Part shown: one piece after another, positions 22,500 to 33,063 of the stretch
How the letters are laid out: each line of letters opens with the position of its first letter
Position numbering within the stretch: position 1 is the first letter of the stretch
Assembly: GCF_029168945.1 (NCBI RefSeq)
Contig: NC_083603.1
Span: 52,586,406-52,650,405 of the forward strand
Direction of reading: 5' to 3'
Length of the DNA stretch: 64,000 bases
From: Cannabis sativa
Lineage: Eukaryota; Streptophyta; Magnoliopsida; Rosales; Cannabaceae
Translations under genes and position numbers: made by a program
Notes under the pieces: generated by a model
Told to the model about the DNA's origin: nothing
Databases searched by the model: none
Seen by the model: the letters and a program-made list of their open reading frames with translations, nothing else

Positions 22500-24395
22500 T
22501 GTTGGAAATTATTTTACCAGGATCTTAGATCTACTCACAAGTATGTTTATTAACATCCTAAATAAGAACTTTCTAAAACGATGAATTAAACACATATAAA
22601 GTTTAAGAAACCTTACATTGGGTGCAGCGGAATATAATGACTCCTTCCGTTCAGATATCTAGCCCTTGATTCCTTTCTGTAGCAGAGCATTATCAATATC
22701 TGAACCTGGATCTCTTTCTCTGAATCTTTGATGCTGAATCTCCTTTGCTGATGATCTTTCTTCACGATCTTCCTCACTATGATTGAGGTATCACTTGCTG
22801 TGTGTGGGCACTACTCTAATCACTAAGGATTTCGAAATTCAAGAGGGAAGAGAAAGAAGAAGTGGCAGCTAAAGATAGGGAGAGAGAAAGGCTCAGGTTT
22901 TTCTCTAAAGGAAAAATAGAAAATTTAAGTGTAATTTTCCTGAAGCCTTCACTATCTATTTATAGCATTCCACTAGGGTTAGGTTTGAATTATTTGGCAT
23001 TAAAATAATGAAAATATCAGTTTAAATTTCCTACAAAAGTGGCTGGCCCTATACTAGTGGATTTGGGCCTCACTTTTTGCAATTTTGCAGTTTTACCTTT
23101 TCTACATCTGATTTTCTAAAAAATGCCAATTTTTTAATTCAACCATTTAAATGCCAATTCTAACTATTTAATAACTATAAATAATTATTAAATAATATTG
23201 TCATTTATCATATTTATTAATTGAACCATACAAAGTATCATAATTAACAAATATGCCCCTAAAACTCTTTCTTTACAATTTCGCCCTTACTTAGTGAAAA
23301 ATTTCACAAATAAACATAGTCTAATTTGAGAATTATAATTGATTAATCAAAACCAATTACACAAGTCTTACAAGCAATATTATCTCAACTAGTGGGGGGA
23401 CCATGGGTCTATATAACCGAGCTTCCAATAAGTAGATCAAGAATTTAGCACTAAAATTCACTAACTTATTAATTCTTCGTTGAATCCACGCATAGAACTT
23501 AGAATTGCACTCTCAGTATATAGAATGCTCTATATGTTCCACCATATAGACACATCATTAGTTATCCATTGTTATAATCCTATTGTGATCAATGATCCTC
23601 TATATGAATGATCTACACTGTAAAGGGATTAAATTACCGTTACACCCTACAATGTATTTATTCCTTAAAACACTTGACCCCGTATAAATGATATTTCAGC
23701 TTATGTGAAATGAGTACTCCACCATTTATGTTCGTTTGGTCAAGCTCGAAGGAGATCATCCTTTGCTTACTATTCGCTAGATAGAAGCTATAGATTCCGT
23801 GTTTATGATAGCGCTCCCACTCAATTGCACTACCGTGTTCCCAAAATGTACGTATCACCCTGAACTAAAAGTAGGCTTAACTAACAAATCAAAGAACACG
23901 AATAGCCTTTCAAGATTGAGCCTAATCATAACAGGATTAAGAACATTTGATCTAGGATCAACTTGGCGATATTGACTTGAATAGATATTACGGTAAGTTT
24001 AATAAATCTAAGTCAAAGTTCAATATCGGTCCCTTCCAATGCATACTCCATGCATCCAACCTGAGCTTTACTTTAACCAATGCTCTGGAAAGAACATAGT
24101 ATTTCTCCAAATACAAGTAAACTCTTGTTGTAGATTATCATATCAGTAAAACACTGTGTCTGATAAATCTAGGAAACTTTATTCACATAGTCATGTTTAC
24201 TTTCCAATGTGTTGACGGCACAGTAAACAGGATCAAGTATGTGAAAAGGGTTTCAGATGAATTTATACATTATGTACATATAATCATGAAATAAATCATG
24301 TGAACCATGCAACATTAAATGTTATTTCTGATCTATATTAATAAGTAAATCTGATTATATTGAAATGAGTTTTATTTAGGGCATAAAACCCAACA
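22500..24395 (-). repeat. 5' LTR of the copia-derived element
   Basis: Length 1896 bp, followed on the minus strand by AC and the primer-binding site at 22497-22485. Differs from the 3' LTR mostly by transitions. Confidence 0.95.
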
Positions 24396-24607
24396 TCACT
24401 ATCATTTGCTTGGGTTTACCCATCTGTTATACTTAGTTTGTATATTATACGCTAAGTGTCTTCGCAGTCATTATATCTTGCTTACGTCTACTCATGCTTA
24501 ACGAGGTTGATGCCTCGCCTTGTGCATCCCTTGACGTATGGTTTCTCGCTAATGTATGAGGCAACAGTTTGTATATTTTTATCTCGCGTAAGACCTTATA
24601 GTCAACA

Positions 24608-25590
24608 ATTTATAAATATACTCTCTCACTTCGGCATTTAATGAGTTATTCTATTTTCAAATATAATTACCGCCTACTCTTTCCAATCTGACATGTGTTT
24701 TCCGTTGAAATAGTACTCAAATTTTTGGTATAATACTTAGTTCCTTTGAATAAGTGATATGAATGATTAAAAATATGCCATCTACCATAAAAATTAAACC
24801 CAAAAGGTATACAATAATTATAATAAAAAATAAATACCGTCTTCTTATACTTCTTAAGTTATAAATACAATACACACATATGCACATATATAATATACTT
24901 TTGTTTAAGTATTAGAAGTAATAATATGTAATAAAGTTTAAATTTATACACTACAGACTTGTAATCAAAAATTAGGTTGTAATCTTACATAATTAATAAT
25001 GTCTAATGGACTACACTTGCACACATATAGTACAATAAATTTGTTTTGGCCTTAGAATAATAATACATATGGTTTAAACTTGTAAACCTATAACCACAAA
25101 TATGGTTATAAATTTGAATATAACATACAATGTTTGGATTGTGTTCTTGAACTAAGGGGAGCAACATATAATGGCAAATATTTCACAATTAATTATATTT
25201 TTTTAATTAACCAATTAATAGATTATGTATAGACTAGCGGTAATTGAAAACTTATTTATAATTTAAAGTTATTATGTTTGGTTTATATAATATAATATAT
25301 ATAGTCTTGGTTAAATTAATTAATTATTAATTAATTTTTTTATTATATAATATTGTAAAAATTAAGGAATTTCAAATTAATTTTTCTCACGTTGTAATTT
25401 ATATTAATTAGCTAGTTAAAGATATTTTTTAAACTTCAAATAACAAAAAAATTTCATACTTATTAGGGATATTTTTTAAAATTTAAATAAATACTATATA
25501 TATTTAGACTTATAGTTAGATATATTTATATTTATATATATATAATGAATAAAATAAATGTTTAAAATTCATTATGATACATATTTATAT
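24608..25590. other. AT-rich noncoding stretch
   Basis: No gene or element boundary recognised; contains short TA-rich runs at 25285-25345 and 25495-25540. Confidence 0.5.
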
Positions 25591-27203
25591 TTATATTTAT
25601 GGGTGACTACTCAATGGTTATATTTTTATTATAACCATCATGGTTACATTTTTTTTACCTATAATAGTAGGTTACCAATAGGTAAAACTTCCTTTTTTAG
25701 AATTAATTAATTATAATTAACTATTTTTTAAATAATTAAATAAATATTTAGCAAGACCTTTTTTAGCAATTAAAATTTATAAATAATTTTTTTATTTATA
25801 TATAAATTTCTACTATAATTATTTTGCCATTTAAGCCATTTAATTATAATATTTACAATTTTTTTTACAAAAATTAAACTTATTTTCATATAAATTAAAA
25901 TTATGTCCTTATAATAAATTTTTAAATAATTTTTTTTTTTTACAATTAGATGATGAAGCCTCAAACCTTACGAGAGTAAACAGCATGCCTAACCATTAAG
26001 CTACCCCTCTTATATCTCACTCTTGAACCAGCTATATACACCCCTGTCTTAAACCAATATTAAAGAACAGAAAATAATAACGAATATTACTCTTTAGTTT
26101 AGTAATTTATTAGTGTAAGAACATATTTGGTTGTTGGTGTGAAGAGTGGTGACTTGTTAAATAGAACTATTGGCTCACTTAATCAATTAATGAAGAATAT
26201 ATGAATTTTTTATTCTCTCTAGACCTTCCCATTTCTCTCAATTCTTATGTCTCTACTATCTTCTTATACAAGCTAAAACAATAATTTTGATTTGATCATC
26301 CAATGAGAGTTTCCACAATTTCCTACAATGAAGAACCTTTCATTGAAAGCATACATAATGACACTGTAAAGGCATATGATATAATCCTAATACTGCATAC
26401 ATATTTTCCTTTGATGACCAAACAGTAAAAATTCCCAAAGAATGACATAAATGAATACAATTGCACTTGCCTTTATTTCTTCAATGGTGGGTTATATAGA
26501 ATCATTATCCATTGTCAACAAAATCTAAATCAACCAAAACCACATAAATATATAGATGGTTGGCGCACAATAAATGGTGGAGTGTAGAGGTTTTGGAGTA
26601 AAAGTGTAGATCGTCGTCTGGTAAGAGATGGTGGACGTGGTCTTGGGCAAGGAGTGATGGACAACCGGGCAATGAACGTAATCTTCAAACACAGTTTCAA
26701 ACCATCTGCCATTAAGTCCCTCTCTTCTTTCTCATCGTATTGGTTCTCACCGTAATCTATTTTATTTTTTACTTTTTAAATATTTAAATATTAAAATTAA
26801 ATAATTAAGTGTAATAATTTTAAATTATAATTATAAATATAATAAAATTTTAATTATGAAATTATATGTGTATAATTTTAAAAATTATAAAGAGTTTTGT
26901 TATAAAAATTTAAATAATTTAAGTGTAAAAAAATTGCTAAAAGATCCTTATTTAATAATAAATTGCAAATTATTAATTAATAATTATACTTAATTTAATT
27001 TTAAAATATAATTAATCTTAATTAAAGTTTTATAAGGAATAAATTAACAGGTTAATATCAGGTTACAGGTTATTTTTTATTTATTTTTAATTTAATTTCT
27101 AAATAAATCACAACCATTTAATAGTGATCCAATGGCTACAAAAAATGTAACCATGATGGTTACAATAAAAATGTAACCATTGAAACATCCTCCTTATATT
27201 TAT
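25591..27203. mobile_element. MULE-like TIR element, 1593 bp, with 10-bp target duplication
   Basis: The element 25601-27193 starts GGGTGACTACTCAATGGTTA and its right end, read inward on the minus strand, starts GGAGGATGTTTCAATGGTTA. Both continue with TTTTTATTRTAACCATCATGGTTACATTTTTT, so the inverted repeats are about 57 bp with around ten mismatches. TTATATTTAT flanks it at 25591-25600 and 27194-27203. TIR length and a 9-11 bp duplication fit Mutator-like elements. No transposase; the interior is AT-rich apart from 26040-26750, which may be captured host sequence I cannot identify. Confidence 0.85.
25935..26010 (-). repeat. tRNA-like / SINE-like remnant inside the MULE-like element
   Basis: On the minus strand TAGCTTAATGG (about 26003-25993) fits the pol III A box and GGTTTGAGGC (about 25965-25956) resembles a B box about 30 bp on, followed by an A-rich run. 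There is no acceptor stem or anticodon arm that closes properly, so it is called a remnant and not a tRNA gene. Confidence 0.35.
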
Positions 27204-28080
27204 ATATACATGTTATTTGCGTAGCTAGTTTAGAAAAATTTTGGCCATTAGATTTGACAACATGCACATAATTTGTGAGGTGATAAATATTAAACAATTA
27301 TTTGATGAGATTAGACTAAATTCTTAAGTTTGTTTTGGTGTTTAATTAATTATTAATATTAATTTAAAAAAATAGAAAAATTAGAGAATTAAAGAGGGAA
27401 TAAATAAAATTATTTGGTTTACTTATCTAATTTTTATTTTTAAATATATATAATAATATTATAAAATTAATAAAAAAATATTCTGTTAATTAATAAAAAA
27501 CTTGTTAAAGTGAAAATCCAAAAGGAATCCCTAAACCAAAAATTCTTCCACATTTTATATAGGATAAATATGTTAGTTCAGAATTCTTTGCTATATTTTA
27601 TATTTTATATCATCATATCTCACTCATTCAATTTAAAGATTTAACAACCTAAAAAAATTACAAACTGGACCGATTAGTTGTCTACTATAAAATAAAGCAA
27701 CCACACTAAATTTAAAATACATTACATGAACCAAAATTTAAAAGGAAGTTTACCTATATAAATGGTATAGAATAGACACAAAAACACAAAATAGAAAGAT
27801 TCTAGAAGAAGACAAATTTTAGAATATGAAACTTCATCATTATAGATATGTTATAGACATAGATTTATCCATTTGATAATCATCCTTTGCCCCAAATATT
27901 TGATCATAACATTTCGTAACAATGTTTTGTGGCAACTTATAACATGATTTTTAAAGGTAAAAAGTTCAAAGTAAATACCAACAGTTTGCATTTTATTTAG
28001 TAATAGAGACAAGCATCAACAATAGTAGTGGTTGATGCAAAGCTTAGCAAACATAGACTTGATCCATAGGTAATAATAAG
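27204..28080. other. AT-rich intergenic stretch downstream of the inhibitor gene
   Basis: No gene recognised; no repeat boundary seen. Confidence 0.5.
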
Positions 28081-28085
28081 ATGAT

Positions 28086-28091
28086 TTTATT
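28086..28091 (-). terminator. Likely polyadenylation signal of the inhibitor gene
   Basis: AATAAA on the minus strand, 33 bp after the TAA at 28126-28124. Confidence 0.55.
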
Positions 28092-28123
28092 AGAAAAAGC
28101 ACAACATCTGCACTGTTAATTAC

Positions 28124-29102
28124 TTAGCCTGTCTTGAAAGTGAGAAGATTCTCAAATGCAACTTGGGCGTTGGTGATACTAGGTGGGGGGCAGATTTTTG
28201 GGCATCCCACAACCTTATAGTTGCACCAACAACGAGGGCAACGAGACCTGTCACAGGCGCAACTTTCACTGCAGTTTGATGGACACTTTCCCTTTCTCGA
28301 ATCACTACGAACACACACCAACTCCCCAGCTTCTTCGTTACATTCACAACTTACACATATTGTCGGTCCTGAATGTAAAAGAATATTTTAATTAACACAT
28401 GTATATATTAAAGTATTTTTGTTCAGAAAATAAAATTGAAGTTAACTAATAGAATGTTCTACAACTTATTTTAAAAGTATACACCTTCATTATTCAACCA
28501 ATCAAAAGTATAAGAAAATGCTCTCAATTATGAGAGCAAAAGTAACGCTCCTATCCTACCTAAGAAAAATCCTATAAATATAAAAAAATTTACAATTTTG
28601 TATACTTTATATTAATTACGAAAAAAAAAACTACTGTTAGTAGTAATTAATAAATATTTGACTATCATAACTTATTTTTATGAGATACCAGTATCAGTTA
28701 TGTTGTCATAATCATATTTTTTTAGTTGTTCTTTAATATCGTGCTTTTATGAAATACCACGATTTCAACTATATTGCCATAATCCTATCTTTTTAGTTAG
28801 TATTCTTTAATATCATGATAACATTTGATTTATAAGTTACTACCATTGTGTAATTTGAACAATTGTATATTATTATGTGAGCAATATTTATGTTAAAAAT
28901 CATATGATGATGATATTGTGTCAAAAGTAAAGCCTTTTGGTCGTTGATGGAGGAAAAAAAAAGAAAGAAACTGACCAGGTGGTGGACAAAAGGGATCAGA
29001 ATGATCATTAACAAAAAGCCCCATAAGATCCACACGAGCATGTGCTGTTGCAGCCACAAGTGCCAACAGTAGCAACACGAGAAAACCCTTGTTGAAAGCC
29101 AT
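28124..29102 (-). CDS. Secreted 14-cysteine protein, Bowman-Birk-like protease inhibitor, two exons
   Basis: Exon 1 is 29102-28976 and exon 2 is 28368-28124, joined across a phase-1 intron (GTCAGT...CATTCAG) of 607 bp, giving 123 residues. Residues 1-22 (MAFNKGFLVLLLLALVAATA then HA) form a clear signal peptide, so the product should enter the secretory pathway. The mature part has 14 cysteines, the number typical of dicot Bowman-Birk inhibitors, and a CACDRSRCPRCWC segment like a reactive-site loop with Arg-Ser, which would favour trypsin-like proteases. Cysteine spacing departs from classical two-headed inhibitors: the first head (CVSCECNEEAGELVC) lacks an obvious loop. A second loop may be lost or this may be a divergent cysteine-rich family. 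The start is the first ATG after the TATA box; the gene is unbroken and the sole convincing host gene here. Confidence 0.72.
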
Positions 29103-29166
29103 GGATATTAATTGGTTAATTTGGATTGGAATGAGTAGTGTGGAGTAAAAGGGGTAGAACTCGACA

Positions 29167-29175
29167 TATTTATAG
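29167..29175 (-). promoter_or_regulatory. TATA box of the inhibitor gene
   Basis: CTATAAATA on the minus strand, 65 bp before the ATG at 29102, leaving room for a leader of about 35 bases. Confidence 0.7.
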
Positions 29176-29209
29176 CCAAGACAAGAGGCCTACGAATATA
29201 TAATTATGT

Positions 29210-30390
29210 ATATATATATATATATGAGGGTAGATATGTAACTCTATTTTATTGTTGAATTGTAGCACTGTTGTAGTCCAATCAAATCTCACATAAACAA
29301 GTGTAAGAGATCATAAAATTGTAGTAGTTAATCTACACATAGGATTCGTTTGCATAATTGTTGTGATAGAAAAATGTTTGACAATTGTAGTTAAAAAATA
29401 ATTTATTGAACAATTTATAGAAAAAATATAGTTAAAAATTAAAGTTAGAAAAAACTTATTTTTGCTAAAAGACTATAATAAATTATTTTATATTAAAATT
29501 ATATTTAATTATTTATTATAGATTTTTTGAAGAAATAAAATATTTAAAATAAATAATATTAAAATTTTATTTTAAATATTTTTATTTTATTATAAACAAA
29601 TCACTTCAACTTAAATTTTTTTAAATAAAAAAATATAATGTAAAAATATTATAAATTATTTTTATCAAATCCATATAAATTTATATTAAAAAAAATAATT
29701 AAAAATATGTAATAATAATAAAAAAAATTATATCATATATTTTTTTATATATTTATGATTATATATAATGAATTAGATTATAATATTATTGTAATTATAA
29801 TAAAATCTTAACAACTTACATCATTTTAAAATTTATAATTTAACAAACAATTAGTGAAAGTTTTTTCACAAATTTCCTAAAGTTAATTTTTCTTACCACA
29901 CAACTATAATTATTTTTTCCATATTAGAGTTGTGCTAAATTGGCTCTTAATTTTTTATTTTATACATAATTTTGAATGTAATAATATCTGACCAATTTAT
30001 ATATTTCCTCAAAATCTGTCTGGATATCGATAGAAGGCCAATTTGTATTGGTTTGGAATATTGTAGATGTAGACCTATGGAGGTAAAAACAAAAACTACT
30101 CTTGTTCGTATTTTAGGAGATGCCGAAAGGATAAGCCTCTACCACTTTTTTTCCCTTAACAGCCACCAACTGATCAATCAAATCCACCTTCATTAGTTTT
30201 GGTTTGTCTTTAGTTGAATATAATTTGCGCATGCGAGAAATGTTTCACAATTTTTTTTTTTTTTTTTGTATTTTAACTTAATGGTATATAATTATAAAGT
30301 AGAACTTTCATCCAAGAATAAGTAAATTATATTCTAATTAAGATGTTACTTTAGAAAAAAAAATTAAAATACTAAAAAATATCAATGTAA
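29210..30390. other. AT-rich intergenic stretch upstream of the inhibitor gene
   Basis: Contains a short (TA)n run at 29208-29224 and long A/T words; a T-run at 30251-30268. No gene recognised; the 74-codon frame at 29972-30196 has no support. Confidence 0.5.
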
Positions 30391-30422
30391 CAATAATAAC
30401 AATATCTTACTTGACCTCAGGA

Positions 30423-31054
30423 ATTACTGAGCATTGTTATTTTCCCTCAAAGTGTTACTAAGAAAGTGGAAAAATTATGCAGGGAGTTTCTTTGGGGAAG
30501 TAAAGGTGATAGGAGCAAAATGCACATGACCTCTTGAGAGAAGGTTTGTCTTCCTAAGTCTTATGGTAGCATCGGTTTCAAAGAAGGATCTAAGTGGAAT
30601 CATGCGGTGATTTCAAAGTATGTTTGGGCTATCATGTAGAAAAAAGATCTTCTTTGGGTTAAATGGGTGAACCTAATTTACCTCAAAGATGAATCTTTCT
30701 GGTCCTACAACCAAAAACCTGACACTAGCTGGTACTGGAAAAAGTTATGCAGGCTGAGATTAAAACTTTCGAGGGATGCGATTATGAGGGCTGGTAAGAA
30801 TGGTAAGTTTAAAGCTGCCACTCTTTATAATAGTCTTCTTATTCAGAAAAGGGACCCTTATAGTAAAGCCATATGGAGCTTTTTGAGTTTGCTAAAGCAT
30901 CGGTTTATTCTTTGGCAAATTGTCAGTTCTCACCTTCTCACTCGTGACAATTTGAGCAAGTTTCATATCCCTCTTGAGTCACGGAATTGTCCTGTTTGTG
31001 AAGATCAGTTGGAATCACATGACCACCTCTTTTTCAGGTGTGCCTTCTCTCGAA
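30423..31054 (+). pseudogene. LINE reverse transcriptase C-terminus and zf-RVT region
   Basis: Reads FPQSVTKKVEKLCREFLWGS early, then, after stops at about 30535 and 30639, WVNLIYLKDESFWSYN, RLSRDAIMRAG-like text and WQIVSSHLLTRDNL, NCPVCEDQLESHDHLFFRC, which is the zinc-binding reverse-transcriptase tail (zf-RVT, PF13966) of plant non-LTR elements. The frame from 30667 stays open to the viral junction. Neither the polymerase core nor the endonuclease is present. Confidence 0.82.
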
Positions 31055-31348
31055 CCAGTAGGGTTCCTGCTATAAGCTAAGCATCATCAAGATCAAAGAC
31101 AACTTGAGCAATGTTCTCACAAGAATCAGCACGACTTACGACTCTGCAGCGTGACTTACGATTATGAAGGATATATTGCTTAGTATCTTTACACTTGAGT
31201 GATACCTAACTCATAACAGTAATATCTATTAAGCATGACCCATAATGCACACTATCACTATCTCAGAAATCTCTTAAAGAAAATTTAAAAGAACATTTTG
31301 AGAGAAGAACACTAGAAATTTATTTAGTAGAAAGTTTTCTAATTCTTT

Positions 31349-32412
31349 TTTAGGTCTATCATTCCCTTTGATGCAGCAAAATCGGTTTCCACTAAAAAAT
31401 GATGGTCGATGAGGTGGAACTCAAATTTTGCTATTCCCATCTTGATTGCAATCAGTTCTTTGAGTGTTGAATGATAATGGAGCTGGGAATCTTTGAAGTG
31501 TCCACTCTTGTATCCACATATTCGTCTTTTTCCCTGTTCATCTTGCTCTAGAAGGACAGCACCCCAATGTTGGTCACTGGCGTCTGTTTGAAGAACACGT
31601 TTTCCGTCAGAAGGAATCTATAGAGGTGGTAAATTTTGCATGATTTCGTTCAGTTTTTTGACTGCCACCGTTTGGTCATGTGACCATTCTGGACTATTCT
31701 TTTTGAGCATATCGCTGAGTGGCCTTGTCAGTACAGACAGTCGGGGAACAAAGTCTCGTAAGTAATTGATGATGCCCAAGAATTGTTGCACCTGAACTTT
31801 TGTGAGATTTTCATCTGTGAATTTGAGTAGTTTATGGGCTATATGTGGTTGGGCTTCATATTGTCCTTTGGATAATTTCATCCCAAGGAATTCTATTTGC
31901 GTTTGTCCAATAATCATTTTCTTTTCAAACAACATGATACCATGGGCTCTAGTGATAGAAGCAAACTGGGCCAATAACGCTTGATGGGCTTTTGCATCAG
32001 GAGAAAAGAGAAAAATATCGTCAATATAGATGAGAGCCTTTTCCAATATTGGGCCACATATTTTGGTCATAGCCTTTTGGAATAGGGAAGGGGCAGTTTT
32101 GAGCCCGAAGGGTAGGACGGTCCACTGAAAATGATTATTTGGAATGCAAAAGGCTGTTTTGGGTCGATCATCTGGTTTGATGCCTAATTGCCAAAATCTT
32201 GCTTTTAGGTCAAATTTTGAAAAAATATGGGCTTTGGATAAACTGGCAAACAATGAATTCTTATTTGGTATTGGGAATTTATCATCTGCTAAGTACTCAT
32301 TCAGGGGCTTGTAATTTATGACCAAACTTTGCTTTCCTCGAGCTTGCTCTGATCGATTATTGACATAAAATGCATGACATGCCCATGGAGAGGAAGTTGA
32401 CTCTATTAAACC
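31349..32412 (-). pseudogene. Viral reverse transcriptase / RNase H, antisense arm, truncated
   Basis: Seen in order: VINYKPLNEYL at the start of the palm, FGLKTAPSLFQKAM, the polymerase motif YIDDIFLFS (near 32020), and RNase H text in the TDASDQHWG region near 31580. A stop at 31618-31620 (PPL then stop) precedes the RNase H part. Near 31349-31358 the gene stops mid-RNase H because a deletion of about 1.64 kb, relative to the plus copy, joins it straight to the leader just past the viral promoter. It shares with the plus copy an in-frame TAG (32415-32413) between protease and polymerase. Confidence 0.85.
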
Positions 32413-33060
32413 CTACTGCTCTAGCTCTTTGCACTCATTGGACGCCATATGTTGGTGTTCTGGATTCATGCCTGGGTGACTAGCCTTTGTAGGGTTGATA
32501 TCTTCATTAAGCTTAAAAGGAAGGCTTATGAAGAACTGTTGATTTTTCCAAAGAGGATGGTCACATTTCTTCAGGAATTCTGCATGATTATTGGCACATG
32601 AGACTTCGATGAGCTCTTTCCTTATCTGAAGAAATGGGTCATGGGGCATTAAGAAATAGTTTGGTATTGTTTCCCATGGAGCAAAATGTCGTTTGTAACC
32701 AAGTCCACTAGGGAGAATACGCAAACCCTTCTTCTTTGTATAAAGATCGAATCCAACAATTAAGTCTTTTCCGGGCAATTTTGATCCAATGACTCTGTGA
32801 GTAACAGAACACCCTGGGAAGAACTGCAACCGAATCGGTTTGCTGATGAGTTCTGTGCAAAAAATACCTCCATTTGCAGCATGGAAGTATTGTTTCTCTT
32901 TCTTCCAATATTCTTTCGGAAGAATATCAGGGTTCATTATTGTGTATGATGCTCCCGTGTCAAAGAATCCGGCCACTTTTATCGGCTTGGCATATTTTGT
33001 TGGAAGAACTCGCACAGTGAGGACAGGGGATGGCTGCATTGTGTGAATAGTGGACATTTG
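32413..33060 (-). pseudogene. Viral aspartic protease region, antisense arm
   Basis: Carries FFDTGASYTIMN, the Asp-Thr-Gly active site of retroviral-type proteases, followed by about 170 residues leading into the polymerase. It is preceded by a TGA at 33066-33064 that the plus copy does not have (the plus copy has a different stop nearby) and ends at the shared TAG. In the virus it would cut the polyprotein. Confidence 0.8.
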
Positions 33061-33063
33061 ATA

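Larger units (their letters stand above)
14296..24400 (-). mobile_element. Complete copia-derived LTR retrotransposon (14301-24395) with TCACT target duplication
   Basis: Two LTRs of identical length (1896 bp; 14301-16196 and 22500-24395), TGTTGGAAAT...CCCAACA ends, and an exact 5-bp duplication TCACT at 14296-14300 and 24396-24400. On the minus strand the primer site TGGTATCAGAGCC (22497-22485, initiator Met tRNA) lies 2 nt inside the 5' LTR and the polypurine tract AAGTGGGAGTT (16207-16197) abuts the 3' LTR. By eye I count about 20 differences between LTRs, around 99% identity, so insertion is recent. The internal 6.3 kb has no long frame, so it must have moved with proteins supplied by another element. 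Confidence 0.95.
13640..24607 (-). mobile_element. Gypsy 5' LTR (13668-14300 plus 24396-24607) split by a later insertion
   Basis: The LTR reads on the minus strand from TGTTGACTATAAGG (24607) to TTTGTGTCAACA (13668), with TG...CA ends. Removing the 10.1-kb insertion and one copy of its TCACT duplication leaves an LTR of about 840 bp. Immediately inside is TTTGGTGCTTTCATTGAGAG (13666-13647), a recurrent plant gypsy primer-binding region. Only the 5' LTR and gag start remain, so no target duplication can be tested. Confidence 0.7.

Noticed and set aside
25935..26010. Possible tRNA gene
   Set aside because: A and B boxes are present but the acceptor and anticodon arms do not pair, so it is kept as a tRNA-like remnant only.
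26530..26712. 60-codon minus-strand frame with Pro/Arg-rich text
   Set aside because: No domain, no splice or promoter support; only noted as part of possible cargo in the MULE-like element.
29972..30196. 74-codon frame between the inhibitor gene and the LINE
   Set aside because: No recognisable motif, AT-rich surroundings, no promoter or splice support.
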